Shown here in pieces: positions 24,701-32,799 of a DNA stretch of 64,000 nucleotides; within the stretch, counting starts at the first letter, position 1, and every line of letters begins with the position of its first letter. Below the pieces are notes generated by a model that worked only from the letters and a program-made list of their open reading frames with translations, ran no database searches and was not told the DNA's origin. Source of the stretch: Acidobacteriota bacterium (lineage in GTDB: Bacteria; Acidobacteriota; Terriglobia; Terriglobales; Acidobacteriaceae); contig JAFDVW010000019.1 in the NCBI GenBank assembly GCA_018268755.1, forward strand, positions 336,348 to 400,347, read 5' to 3'. The position numbers and the translations under genes are program-made.

Positions 24701-27700
24701 CTAGAAAATCAGCTTTGCTCCCAGCTGGAAGACGCGAGGATCATAGGCTGAGGTGACTTGGCCAAAGTCGCTGGCTCCGAAGGTGCTGCTGAGGCCGCCA
24801 CCCTGGACGTCCCCGCGGAATTGGGTGTGGTTCCAGGTATTGAAGCTTTCCACACGCAGTTCCAAACGGGCCCGCTCGGTGAATTCGAAGCTCTTGAAGA
24901 GCGACAAATTCCAGTTGTCCCGGCCCGGGCCACGCAGGGCGTTGTGCCCCAGGTTGCCCCAAGTCCCGGCATCCGGCGTCGAGAAGACGCTGGGATCGAA
25001 CCATTGGAAGCCGAAAGACCCGTCCCCATTATCCACATACTTCTTGGGATAAGAGATGGCGCCATCCAGGTTGGGCCGATTGGTAGTCTGCGGCACCACA
25101 CTGGCTACGTTGTTGCCACCCAGAGTGATGTTGAGCGGGGCGCCTGACTGCATACTCACCACCCCAGAGAGCTGCCATCCACCCAAGGTAGCCTTGAGCA
25201 AACGGCTCTGGTTGCCGCGGAAGATGGGCAGATCGTAGACGAAGTTGACGAACGCCACGTGCGTGCGGTCGAAGAAGGAGGGGCCGAGGTCGTACCTCCA
25301 GCCTTCGTACGGGTTGGAAACATTGTTCAGGTCGTAGCCGTTGCTGTTGCCGGCCACGGGATCGATGGAGCGCGACAAGGTATAGCCGAATTGCAGAGTA
25401 AGATCCGGCCGCACGTTGCCGCGCAGGTCGACCTGCAAGGAGTTGTAGTGGGAATTCGCCTCATTCTGGGCTAGACGAATGGAACGGAAGCCCAGATAAG
25501 GCACCACCGAGTTGTAATTGCTGGCGTCGCTGACCAGACCAGGCAGCAAGCTGGGATCCGGCAGGTTGACTTGCCGGAAGTCGCTTTGGTGCCGGTTCTG
25601 CGTGCCCACATAGGACACCGACAACACGGTGCGTGCGGCCAGAGACTGTTGCACACCTATGCTGTACTGGTAGGTGGTGGGCAGTTTGTATCCGTCCGCA
25701 TTCAGACCGGTAATGTCGGAGACGACGATGGGCAAAGGCGGCACGGAAATGGTGGTGCCGGTCAGCACACCAGTCTTGGGATTAGACAACAGCACGTTGT
25801 TGAAGCCGGCGCTGGCACTGAAAGGAACGTTGGTGCCGGCGTTGTACATGTCGTTGCCCTGGATGCGTTCGTACATGGTCCCGAATCCGCCGCGGATGAC
25901 CGTCTTCCCCTGCCCGGTCAGGTCGTAGGCAAATCCGATACGCGGTCCGAAAACTCCCCAGTGGTTGTTGACCAGGCCTTTGGGAATTCCGTTCAGGCCG
26001 TCAATGCCGATGCCGTTGAGATAGAACTGGTATCCGGCCAGGATGGGATTGGGGCTGGAACCCAAACCCGGGCTGCTGCTGCTGATCGTGCCATCTGGGT
26101 TAAAGATCGGCGCGTCGGCAGGGTTGTACAGGTTGGGATAGAAGTTCGAGGTGCGATGGTTGGCCTCATAGGTATGGGGCACGCCATCCCAACGCAAGCC
26201 CAGGTTCAAGGTCAGGCGATTGGTAACGCGCCAGTTGTCCTGCGCGTAAGCCGCCCAGGAGACGTTGTTCCAGAACCCATTGTCGTGGACCGCATCTTCC
26301 GCGTAGGAATTGGCATAACCGAGGAGGAAATCGGCGAAGTCGTTGCCGGTATACACCCCGTTGAAGCCAAAGTTGCCCTGGGTGCTGGCGAAGACGTCCT
26401 GCACCTTCTTGTACAAAGCCCAGCTAAAACCAAACTTCAGCTGGTGGGCGCCCTTCACCCAGGAGATATCGTCGCGAATCTGATAGTCATCCGCTTTGTT
26501 GCGCCAGGGCGTCCAGTTGGCGCTGTACTGCGCGCCGGTCGCCTGGCTCAGGTTAATGGTCGGGATGCGGTTGCTTTCGTTGGGACCGGTGTAGACGCGA
26601 TTGAAGGTGAAATCGTCGGGCGCCGCCAGCGGAGCTCCGAAGCTGGATTTCGGAATGATGTTGATCCGATTGCCGTTGTAGTTGAACGCGATTTCATTCA
26701 ACAGGGACGGGCTGATGGTGTGGGTAGCGTGGACCACGGCGCTGTAGGAGGGGTTGCCGAAGGTGTTGCCGATGGTCGGCACGTTGTCGCCGCTCCACAT
26801 CGTGGTGCCGAATCCCTGCGAGATTTGTTCCGCGATGAAGTGTCCGAAGACATTGAACTTATCGCTGAAAGTGTGATCAATGCGAACGATTTCTTCTTTC
26901 ACACTGGTAGGCGAGTTGTTGCCACCCTGGAACTTGCTTCCATTGGTCGGGGCGGGAAAGATGTTGGCATTGAGCAGGGCTTGTGCGTTGGCGTCCAGCA
27001 AGCTGACAGGAATCTGATTGCCGTTGAAAGGTACTTGCAGCGTGGCATCCGGGGCACCGTCAGTGCAACCGCTCAGGGCCTGCTCAGCATCGGCAAACGC
27101 CTGTTGCAGCCCGGGAGAAAGTTGGCACTCATAAGGAGCGTGCAAGTTGGCCAGCGATAGCCCAGCACCGGAGAAATCTCCACCGTAGGTGGATGTCAGG
27201 GGCACGGTTTGATTGAGGGTCTGGCCCTGGATCAAGCGCCGCCATTCCATGTTGTAGAAGAAGAACGTGGGATGGCTCTTCCAAGCCGGGATCTGACCAC
27301 CCACGTTAAAACCCCAGGTATTGAAGCGCAATTCCGCGACCGGCGCGGGAGCGCGGTTGAAATAATTGCGCGCATCGAGAGCATCGTTGCGGCCGAACCA
27401 CCAGGCGGAGGCATGGAATTGCTTGGTGCCGGACTTGAGTACGGTGGTCATGGTCGCGGCCGATGACAGTCCGTATTCCGCGCTGTAGTTGGAGGTCAGG
27501 GTGCGGAACTCGGCCAGGGATTCCAGCGAAGGCATGACGCTGAAGGTGCCTGCGCCGCCACGATCGAGGTTCTCGCCGCCATCCAGCAGATAGATATTGT
27601 GGCCCGGACGGCTACCGTTGAAGCTGACATTAGCGTCGCCGCCGACTGGCGTGGGCGTCTGGAAGTCGCCCTGCAAGCTGGAAGCGCCGGGTGTCAAATT

Positions 27701-28210
27701 GACCAAGGCGTAGATGCTGCGGCCGTTGGTGGACAGCTGGGTAATTTGCTTTCCGGTGATGACGTTGCTGATTTCGCCGGAATCCGATTGCACAGCCACC
27801 GCGGCGGCTTCCACCGTGATGTGTTCCTGCGTGGTTCCGACTTTCATCTCGAAATCCACCCGCAGACGGTCGCCGACGTTGAGCACGATCCCGTTACGTT
27901 CAGCGACACTGAATCCTGTGGCTTGCGCTTTGACGTTGTAGTGACCGATACGCAGGCCAGGCGCCACATATTGCCCGGCTTCGTTGCTGTTCACATTGCG
28001 AGTTTGGCCGGTATCGGTGTTCACCAGGGTGATACCCACATTGGGCAGCACGGAACCCGAAGGATCGGTTACGGTTCCAACAATGGTTGCCTCTTGAGCG
28101 AAAGCGAAGGAAGCTGCCAGCAGCAGCATGCCGAGTACTACCCAACGGTATGGACTCCGCCCCCTTCGGCTAAATACAAAACTCCCGACATTCGTCGACA
28201 CAAATTTCAT
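24701..28210 (-). CDS. TonB-dependent receptor, Oar-like, with carboxypeptidase-regulatory-like domain
   Basis: A 1169-residue outer-membrane protein. Signal/anchor sequence (WVVLGMLLLAASFAFAQ), a carboxypeptidase-regulatory-like beta-sandwich (about 40-125, IVGTVTDPSGSVLPNVGITLVN), a plug domain (about 130-260, FNGSRPGHNIYLLDGGENLDRG), then a long barrel ending FQLGAKLIF with a terminal Phe. This architecture is typical of acidobacterial glycan-uptake receptors. ATG 28210 follows GGAGGCAGGTA; the longer frame is less likely. A TTGACA promoter with operators on both sides, a divergent LacI gene and the nearby GH3 gene suggest import of a plant-glycan oligosaccharide. Confidence 0.9.
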   Translation of the reverse strand: MKFVSTNVGSFVFSRRGRSPYRWVVLGMLLLAASFAFAQEATIVGTVTDPSGSVLPNVGITLVNTDTGQTRNVNSNEAGQYVAPGLRIGHYNVKAQATGFSVAERNGIVLNVGDRLRVDFEMKVGTTQEHITVEAAAVAVQSDSGEISNVITGKQITQLSTNGRSIYALVNLTPGASSLQGDFQTPTPVGGDANVSFNGSRPGHNIYLLDGGENLDRGGAGTFSVMPSLESLAEFRTLTSNYSAEYGLSSAATMTTVLKSGTKQFHASAWWFGRNDALDARNYFNRAPAPVAELRFNTWGFNVGGQIPAWKSHPTFFFYNMEWRRLIQGQTLNQTVPLTSTYGGDFSGAGLSLANLHAPYECQLSPGLQQAFADAEQALSGCTDGAPDATLQVPFNGNQIPVSLLDANAQALLNANIFPAPTNGSKFQGGNNSPTSVKEEIVRIDHTFSDKFNVFGHFIAEQISQGFGTTMWSGDNVPTIGNTFGNPSYSAVVHATHTISPSLLNEIAFNYNGNRINIIPKSSFGAPLAAPDDFTFNRVYTGPNESNRIPTINLSQATGAQYSANWTPWRNKADDYQIRDDISWVKGAHQLKFGFSWALYKKVQDVFASTQGNFGFNGVYTGNDFADFLLGYANSYAEDAVHDNGFWNNVSWAAYAQDNWRVTNRLTLNLGLRWDGVPHTYEANHRTSNFYPNLYNPADAPIFNPDGTISSSSPGLGSSPNPILAGYQFYLNGIGIDGLNGIPKGLVNNHWGVFGPRIGFAYDLTGQGKTVIRGGFGTMYERIQGNDMYNAGTNVPFSASAGFNNVLLSNPKTGVLTGTTISVPPLPIVVSDITGLNADGYKLPTTYQYSIGVQQSLAARTVLSVSYVGTQNRHQSDFRQVNLPDPSLLPGLVSDASNYNSVVPYLGFRSIRLAQNEANSHYNSLQVDLRGNVRPDLTLQFGYTLSRSIDPVAGNSNGYDLNNVSNPYEGWRYDLGPSFFDRTHVAFVNFVYDLPIFRGNQSRLLKATLGGWQLSGVVSMQSGAPLNITLGGNNVASVVPQTTNRPNLDGAISYPKKYVDNGDGSFGFQWFDPSVFSTPDAGTWGNLGHNALRGPGRDNWNLSLFKSFEFTERARLELRVESFNTWNHTQFRGDVQGGGLSSTFGASDFGQVTSAYDPRVFQLGAKLIF

Positions 28211-28289
28211 TACCTGCCTCCGGAACGAGAAATTCCCCACAATGTCTTTCAGAACCCCGAACCTGGTATTTCAGACCGCCCCCACATCA

Positions 28290-28303
28290 CGTAAACGTTC
28301 ACG
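28290..28303. promoter_or_regulatory. LacI-type operator at the receptor transcription start
   Basis: CGTAAACGTTCACG is a palindrome with six of seven pairs and an AACGTT centre. It lies immediately downstream of the predicted -10 box of the receptor promoter, where a bound repressor would block initiation. Its half site matches the operator at 49805-49820, not the TCTAAA-type operators next to it. Confidence 0.55.
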
Positions 28304-28310
28304 GGGATGC

Positions 28311-28340
28311 GTTTTATCCCGACTGCGCGACCACTGTCAA
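28311..28340 (-). promoter_or_regulatory. Promoter of the TonB-dependent receptor gene
   Basis: On the minus strand TTGACA (28340-28335) is followed 16-18 bases later by GATAAAAC (28318-28311). Transcription would start near 28304, about 95 bases before the ATG. Confidence 0.65.
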
Positions 28341-28355
28341 GCAAAAAAACGATTC

Positions 28356-28370
28356 TCTAAATCGACCTGA
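28356..28370. promoter_or_regulatory. Degenerate TCTAAATCGA-type operator
   Basis: TCTAAATCGACCTGA keeps one perfect half of the palindrome TCTAAATCGATTTAGA and loses most of the other. It lies just upstream of the receptor -35 box. Confidence 0.45.
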
Positions 28371-28377
28371 TAACGCC

Positions 28378-28393
28378 CCTATATCGATTTAGA
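28378..28393. promoter_or_regulatory. TCTAAATCGATTTAGA-type operator before the LacI gene
   Basis: CCTATATCGATTTAGA matches 14 of 16 positions of the palindrome. It sits in the divergent region about 75 bases before the LacI-type start, next to a second half-like copy, so the regulator may control itself and the receptor. Confidence 0.6.
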
Positions 28394-28465
28394 CCCGGAA
28401 AATCCTCCCGCCGGCCGTAGTTAAGTCCTTGCCAGAGCTTGATTTGTTGTGCCACACTCCTAGCA

Positions 28466-29563
28466 ATGCCAGGTGGGAAAGCGGTAAGGGAAACCCAGAC
28501 CCGGGCCCGAAAATCGGAAAAAGCAATCAGTTTGAAGGAGCTGGCCGACCACCTTGGCCTGGCGCCGGCCACCGTCTCTCTGGTCATGAATGGAGCGGCG
28601 GTAGCCAAGACCATCGCGCCCGAGACCCGGGCCCAAATCTTTGCCGCGGCGCGCAAGTTCAATTACCGTCCCAACTTTTTCGCCCGCTGCCTACGCACCC
28701 GGCGCAGTTTCACCATCGGGGTCATGGTCCCGGAGATCAGCGAAGGCTACAACGCCACTGTACTGAGTGGGATCGAAGATCATCTCTTGCAGGAAGGCTA
28801 TTTTTATTTCGTGGCCAGCCACCGCTTCCGTCCTGACCTGGTGGATGAATATACGGAGATGTTCCTGCATCGCTCGGTAGACGGTCTGATTGTGGTGAAT
28901 ACGCCGTGGCACCGCGACGTGCTGGATATTCCCGTGGCAACCGTTTCCTGCCACCAGCCGGTGGAAAGTGCAACCAGAATTATTCTGGACCATCATCGCG
29001 CGGTGGAGCTCGCCTTGCGCCATCTGGTGAAGCAGGGACATCAGAAAATCGCATTTATCAAGGGCCAGGCCTTCGTTCCGGATACGGAAGTCCGCTGGAA
29101 CACGATCGTGGAAGTAGCCGCGCAAATGCAGCTGCCGATATCTCCGCGGCTGGTGGTGCAAATCGAAGACAACTCACCGTCCCCTCAGCTGGGATACAAG
29201 GTCACGAAAAAGCTGGTCTCGTCGGGTGAATCCTTCACGGCCTTGTTTGCCTTCAATGACATTTGCGCCATGGGGGCGATTCGAGCGCTGCATGAATCGG
29301 GGTTGCGCGTGCCGGAAGACATCTCGGTGGTGGGCTTTGATGATATTGAAAGCGCGGGATACCAGACCCGGGGCCTGACCACGGTGCAACAGCCACTCAA
29401 GAAAATGGGACGGATCGCGGCGCAAGTTGTACTGAACCGCATTTTGCAGCCGGACTCAGCCCCTTCGGCGGGAGTCATTGTGGTCGAACCGGAACTGATT
29501 GTGCGGCAAACCACCGCCCCCGCCGAGCGCCGGCGCAAAGCCGGCCAAAATCCCTCCGCCTAA
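28466..29563 (+). CDS. LacI-family transcriptional regulator 1
   Basis: A 365-residue regulator. The N-terminal helix-turn-helix and hinge helix are clear (ISLKELADHLGLAPATVSLVMNG, then YRPNFFARCLRTRRSFTIGV), followed by a periplasmic-binding-protein-like ligand domain (GVMVPEISEGYNATVLSGIE ... ALFAFNDICAMGAIRAL ... DISVVGFDDIE). ATG 28466 is used; upstream the frame has only TTG. No ribosome site is visible. It is divergent from the TonB receptor and followed by the GH3 gene, with matching operators in front of all three, so it probably senses a sugar released by the GH3 enzyme. Confidence 0.9.
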   Translation: MPGGKAVRETQTRARKSEKAISLKELADHLGLAPATVSLVMNGAAVAKTIAPETRAQIFAAARKFNYRPNFFARCLRTRRSFTIGVMVPEISEGYNATVLSGIEDHLLQEGYFYFVASHRFRPDLVDEYTEMFLHRSVDGLIVVNTPWHRDVLDIPVATVSCHQPVESATRIILDHHRAVELALRHLVKQGHQKIAFIKGQAFVPDTEVRWNTIVEVAAQMQLPISPRLVVQIEDNSPSPQLGYKVTKKLVSSGESFTALFAFNDICAMGAIRALHESGLRVPEDISVVGFDDIESAGYQTRGLTTVQQPLKKMGRIAAQVVLNRILQPDSAPSAGVIVVEPELIVRQTTAPAERRRKAGQNPSA

Positions 29564-29665
29564 GTCCCGCCCGACCGTTCTCCGCGAAGCATTTCTTCCC
29601 TTGCCGGACGCGTGGTTCCGCCGGAGAACCTTGACGCCGCTTTGGCCCTGTGCTACAAGCTAGCA

Positions 29666-29681
29666 TCTAAAACGATTTAGA
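29666..29681. promoter_or_regulatory. Operator upstream of the GH3 gene
   Basis: TCTAAAACGATTTAGA matches 15 of 16 bases of the palindrome TCTAAATCGATTTAGA. It lies 125 bases before the GH3 start and matches the operators between the LacI gene and the receptor, defining a small regulon. Confidence 0.7.
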
Positions 29682-29805
29682 TTTCCCTGCTTCGCAGAAG
29701 CCGGAAACAAAACTCGTCCGAATTTTGAGATCTTCATCCGTGCATGCGGGGACGCGTCATTGGCAGAAAATAACGTCCGACAATCTGATTCCAGAGGAGT
29801 CCGCC

Positions 29806-32451
29806 GTGAGGAACTGTGAACGGACCGCACTATATTTTGTGATCGCTGTTTTGTTATTCAGCTCATTGGCATTTGCGCAAGAGCCGCAACCTTCCCCAGC
29901 CTATCTCGACCCGTCCAAACCGATTGCGGTGCGGGTGGACGATCTTGTCTCCCGCATGACCCTGGAGGAAAAAGCTTCTCAGGTGGTGAACCAGGCGCGG
30001 GCCATCCCTAGGCTACAGGTGCCGGAGTATGACTGGTGGAGCGAGGCCCTGCACGGGGTAGCGCGGGCCGGGATCGCCACGGTATTTCCCCAACCGGTGG
30101 GGCTGGCGGCCACCTTCAATGTGCCTCTGATCCATGAAATGGCGGTGGTCATCGGCACCGAGGGCCGCGCCAAACACCACCAGGCCGTACGCGCCGGACG
30201 GCGCGACATTATGGAGGGCCTGGATTTCTGGTCGCCCAACATCAACATTTTTCGCGATCCGCGCTGGGGCCGCGGGCAAGAGACTTATGGCGAAGATCCC
30301 TTCCTGACGGCACAGATGGGAGTAGCATTCGTCACCGGATTGCAGGGCAACGATCCCAAATACTATCGCGTCATCGCCACTCCCAAACATTTCGCCGTGC
30401 ACAGCGGACCGGAAACCACGCGGCACACGGTGGACGTTCCCGCCTCCAAGCACGATATGGAAGACACCTATCTGCCGGCTTTTCGCGCCACGGTGGTGGA
30501 GGGCAAAGCGGCCTCCGTCATGTGCGCCTATAACCGGGTCAATGGCCAGCCGGCCTGCGCCAACGAATTTTTGCTCAAAGACCAATTGCGCGGCGCCTGG
30601 AAATTCAACGGCTATGTGGTTTCCGATTGCGACGCGGTGCTGGACATCTTCAAAGGGCACCAATACACCAAGACGCTGGCGGAAGCCGGCGCCGTCTCCA
30701 TGAAGATGGGCATGGACAATGAGTGCGCCGACTTCTTTACCAAAGCCGTTGACAACTCCGACTATGTGAAATTCATCGATGCCATCAAGCAGGGGCTGAT
30801 GAGCGAGAAAGACCTCGACATCGCGCTCAAGCGCCTGTTCACCGCCCGCATGAAGCTGGGAATGTTCGATCCACCGGAAATGGTCGAGTATGCCCGGACC
30901 CCGGAATCAGAAATCGACAGTGCCCCGCACCGCGCCTTGTCGCTGCAAGTGGCGCGGGAATCGATGGTGCTGTTGAAGAACGATGGCACCCTGCCGCTGA
31001 AGAGCGATGCGCGCAAGATTCTGGTGACGGGTGCGTTGGCGGAATCCACCCGGGTGCTGCATGGCAATTATGCCGGCACCGCGTCCCATGCGGTCACCGC
31101 GCTCGAAGGCGTCCGCAAGGAGTTCGCCTCCGCCGAAGTGAACTATCTGCCGGGAATGAATTTTCTGCGGGAAGAGGAAATGGTGCCCGCTTCGGCGCTG
31201 AGCACGGAAGACGGCCAGCCGGGCTTGCGAGGGGAATATTTTGTCGAGTCGGAGTTTCAGGGAACGCCCCTGGTGCGCACGGACCCACGGGTTTTCATCC
31301 TGCCTTCGCTTCCCGACCCGGCAGCCCTGGAGCCCCCCGCGGGCAGCAAAGACTTCTCCGCCCGCTGGACGGGGTATCTCACCCCGCCGGCGTCAGGGCA
31401 GTACCGGCTCGGGCTGGTCGGGGCCATGCATCGCCTGTGGCTCGACGGCAAACTGATTGTCGACGACTATACCGGGCACGCCGACACACCGACTACGGGC
31501 ACGGTCACGCTGGAGAAGGGGCATCGCTATGCCATCAAGATTGACTATGGCTTAGGAAGACTAGGCACCAAGCTGGTCTGGCTGCCGCTGATTGCCGATC
31601 CCGTCGGGGACGCCGTTGCTGCAGCCAAACAAGCCGACGTCGTGGTGGCCGTTGTGGGCATTACTTCGCAACTCGAGGGCGAGGAAATGAAAGTGGAGGT
31701 GCCGGGATTCAAAGGCGGCGACCGCACCAGCCTGGACCTTCCCAAGGAAGAACAGGACCTGCTGGAGGCATTGCAGACGACCGGCAAGCCGCTGGTCGTG
31801 GTACTGATGAACGGCAGCGCACTGGCGGTGAACTGGGCCCAGGAGCACGCCAACGCCATTCTCGACGCCTGGTACTCCGGGGAAGAAGGCGGAACGGCGA
31901 TTGCCCAGACGCTTTCCGGCGCCAACAATCCGGCGGGCCGCTTGCCCGTCACCTTCTACAAGGGCATAGAACAACTACCTCCCTTTGAAGATTATGCGAT
32001 GAAGAACCGCACCTATCGCTACTTCGAAGAGCAGCCGCTTTATCCCTTCGGCTTTGGGTTGAGCTACTCGAAATTCAGCTACAGCAACCTGAAGCTCTCG
32101 GCAAGCAAATTGAAGGCCGGAAACCCGTTGACCGTGGAAGCCGATTTGCAAAACACCAGCTCCCTCGCCGGCGACGAAGTGGTGCAGCTGTACGTGAACT
32201 TTCCCAAAGTCCCGGGGGCGCCGATCCGCGCCTTGCGGGGATTTCAAAGAGTGAAGCTGGGCGCTGGGGAAACCAAGCATGTGCAATTTACCCTTTCCCC
32301 GCGCGATTTGAGCATGGTGAATGAAGCCGGCAACCGCCTGGTCGCGGCGGGCGATTATCGGATCAGCGTAGGCGGCGGTCAGCCGGGGACATCGGCGGTG
32401 GTAGTGGACGCAGCCCTGACGATCCGCAGCAAGCACAAGCTGCCGGAGTAG
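29806..32451 (+). CDS. GH3 glycoside hydrolase with PA14 insert (beta-xylosidase/glucosidase-like)
   Basis: An 881-residue exported enzyme. Start at GTG 29806, preceded by AGAGGAG, gives the signal peptide RNCERTALYFVIAVLLFSSLAFAQ; the longer frame starts without a ribosome site. The N-terminal GH3 barrel includes YDWWSEALHGV, a motif I associate with the xylosidase-like branch, and the nucleophile Asp274 in VVSDCDAV. A PA14 carbohydrate-binding module is inserted at about 473-590 (GLRGEYFVESEFQGTP) within the second GH3 domain, and a fibronectin III-like domain closes the protein. It should release xylose or glucose from plant oligosaccharides in the periplasm. Controlled by the adjacent LacI-type regulator through the operator at 29666. 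Confidence 0.9.
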   Translation: MRNCERTALYFVIAVLLFSSLAFAQEPQPSPAYLDPSKPIAVRVDDLVSRMTLEEKASQVVNQARAIPRLQVPEYDWWSEALHGVARAGIATVFPQPVGLAATFNVPLIHEMAVVIGTEGRAKHHQAVRAGRRDIMEGLDFWSPNINIFRDPRWGRGQETYGEDPFLTAQMGVAFVTGLQGNDPKYYRVIATPKHFAVHSGPETTRHTVDVPASKHDMEDTYLPAFRATVVEGKAASVMCAYNRVNGQPACANEFLLKDQLRGAWKFNGYVVSDCDAVLDIFKGHQYTKTLAEAGAVSMKMGMDNECADFFTKAVDNSDYVKFIDAIKQGLMSEKDLDIALKRLFTARMKLGMFDPPEMVEYARTPESEIDSAPHRALSLQVARESMVLLKNDGTLPLKSDARKILVTGALAESTRVLHGNYAGTASHAVTALEGVRKEFASAEVNYLPGMNFLREEEMVPASALSTEDGQPGLRGEYFVESEFQGTPLVRTDPRVFILPSLPDPAALEPPAGSKDFSARWTGYLTPPASGQYRLGLVGAMHRLWLDGKLIVDDYTGHADTPTTGTVTLEKGHRYAIKIDYGLGRLGTKLVWLPLIADPVGDAVAAAKQADVVVAVVGITSQLEGEEMKVEVPGFKGGDRTSLDLPKEEQDLLEALQTTGKPLVVVLMNGSALAVNWAQEHANAILDAWYSGEEGGTAIAQTLSGANNPAGRLPVTFYKGIEQLPPFEDYAMKNRTYRYFEEQPLYPFGFGLSYSKFSYSNLKLSASKLKAGNPLTVEADLQNTSSLAGDEVVQLYVNFPKVPGAPIRALRGFQRVKLGAGETKHVQFTLSPRDLSMVNEAGNRLVAAGDYRISVGGGQPGTSAVVVDAALTIRSKHKLPE

Positions 32452-32474
32452 AGCCTACTGTCACGTGAGACGAG

Positions 32475-32523
32475 GAGGAATCTGCTTTTTTGCCTGGGAG
32501 CTTCGGGCAAAAGCGGATTCCTC
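32475..32523. repeat. Long near-perfect hairpin downstream of GH3
   Basis: GAGGAATCTGCTTTTTTGCC on the left pairs with GGCAAAAGCGGATTCCTC on the right (one mismatch and a two-T bulge) around a ten-base loop. It begins 23 bases after the GH3 stop. The U-rich run lies inside the stem rather than after it, so it is not a standard terminator; it may be a processing or stability element, or a decayed mobile hairpin. Confidence 0.6.
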
Positions 32524-32738
32524 ACTGCTCAAGAAGGCCCGCGAAATCAGCGCCGCGGAAGCCGGTTGCATACTGCCTTTGCAAGGTTGCGGTCTTTCGG
32601 ACACGGCTTTCCCCCCTCTAACTTCTCTTTGAGGCCTAGCTATATTCCTCAGGCGCGTGAACCACAGACACACAATGTGTAGGCGGTGACACAGGCCCAT
32701 TTCCCGATTCGCGGATTTTCCGGTTTTTTCTTTCCTGA

Positions 32739-32783
32739 CATGTGGTCCTCCACATGCTCATAGCCGGGCCGAACGTTTATAGT
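32739..32783 (+). promoter_or_regulatory. Palindrome and -10 box of the envelope operon
   Basis: CATGTGG/CCACATG (32739-32745 and 32750-32756) is a perfect inverted repeat with a four-base loop. It is followed by a TATAGT -10 box at 32778-32783; the -35 region would overlap the palindrome's right arm (TGCTCA at 32755-32760, a weak match). Transcription would begin about ten bases before the ATG at 32800. The palindrome is a good candidate regulator site for the six-gene operon. Confidence 0.45.
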
Positions 32784-32799
32784 TCTCTGTCCGGGAAAT

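Larger units (their letters stand above)
32452..32799. other. Intergenic region between GH3 and the envelope operon
   Basis: No gene is supported; the 79-codon minus-strand frame here lacks protein character. The left part holds a long hairpin (32475-32523) and the right part a palindrome with a promoter-like box (32739-32783), both listed separately. Confidence 0.5.

Noticed and set aside
25571..27160. A 529-codon plus-strand frame opposite the TonB receptor
   Set aside because: Antisense of a well-supported receptor; no motifs or start signals.
32461..32700. A 79-codon minus-strand frame between GH3 and the propeller gene
   Set aside because: Overlaps the long hairpin and shows no coding features.
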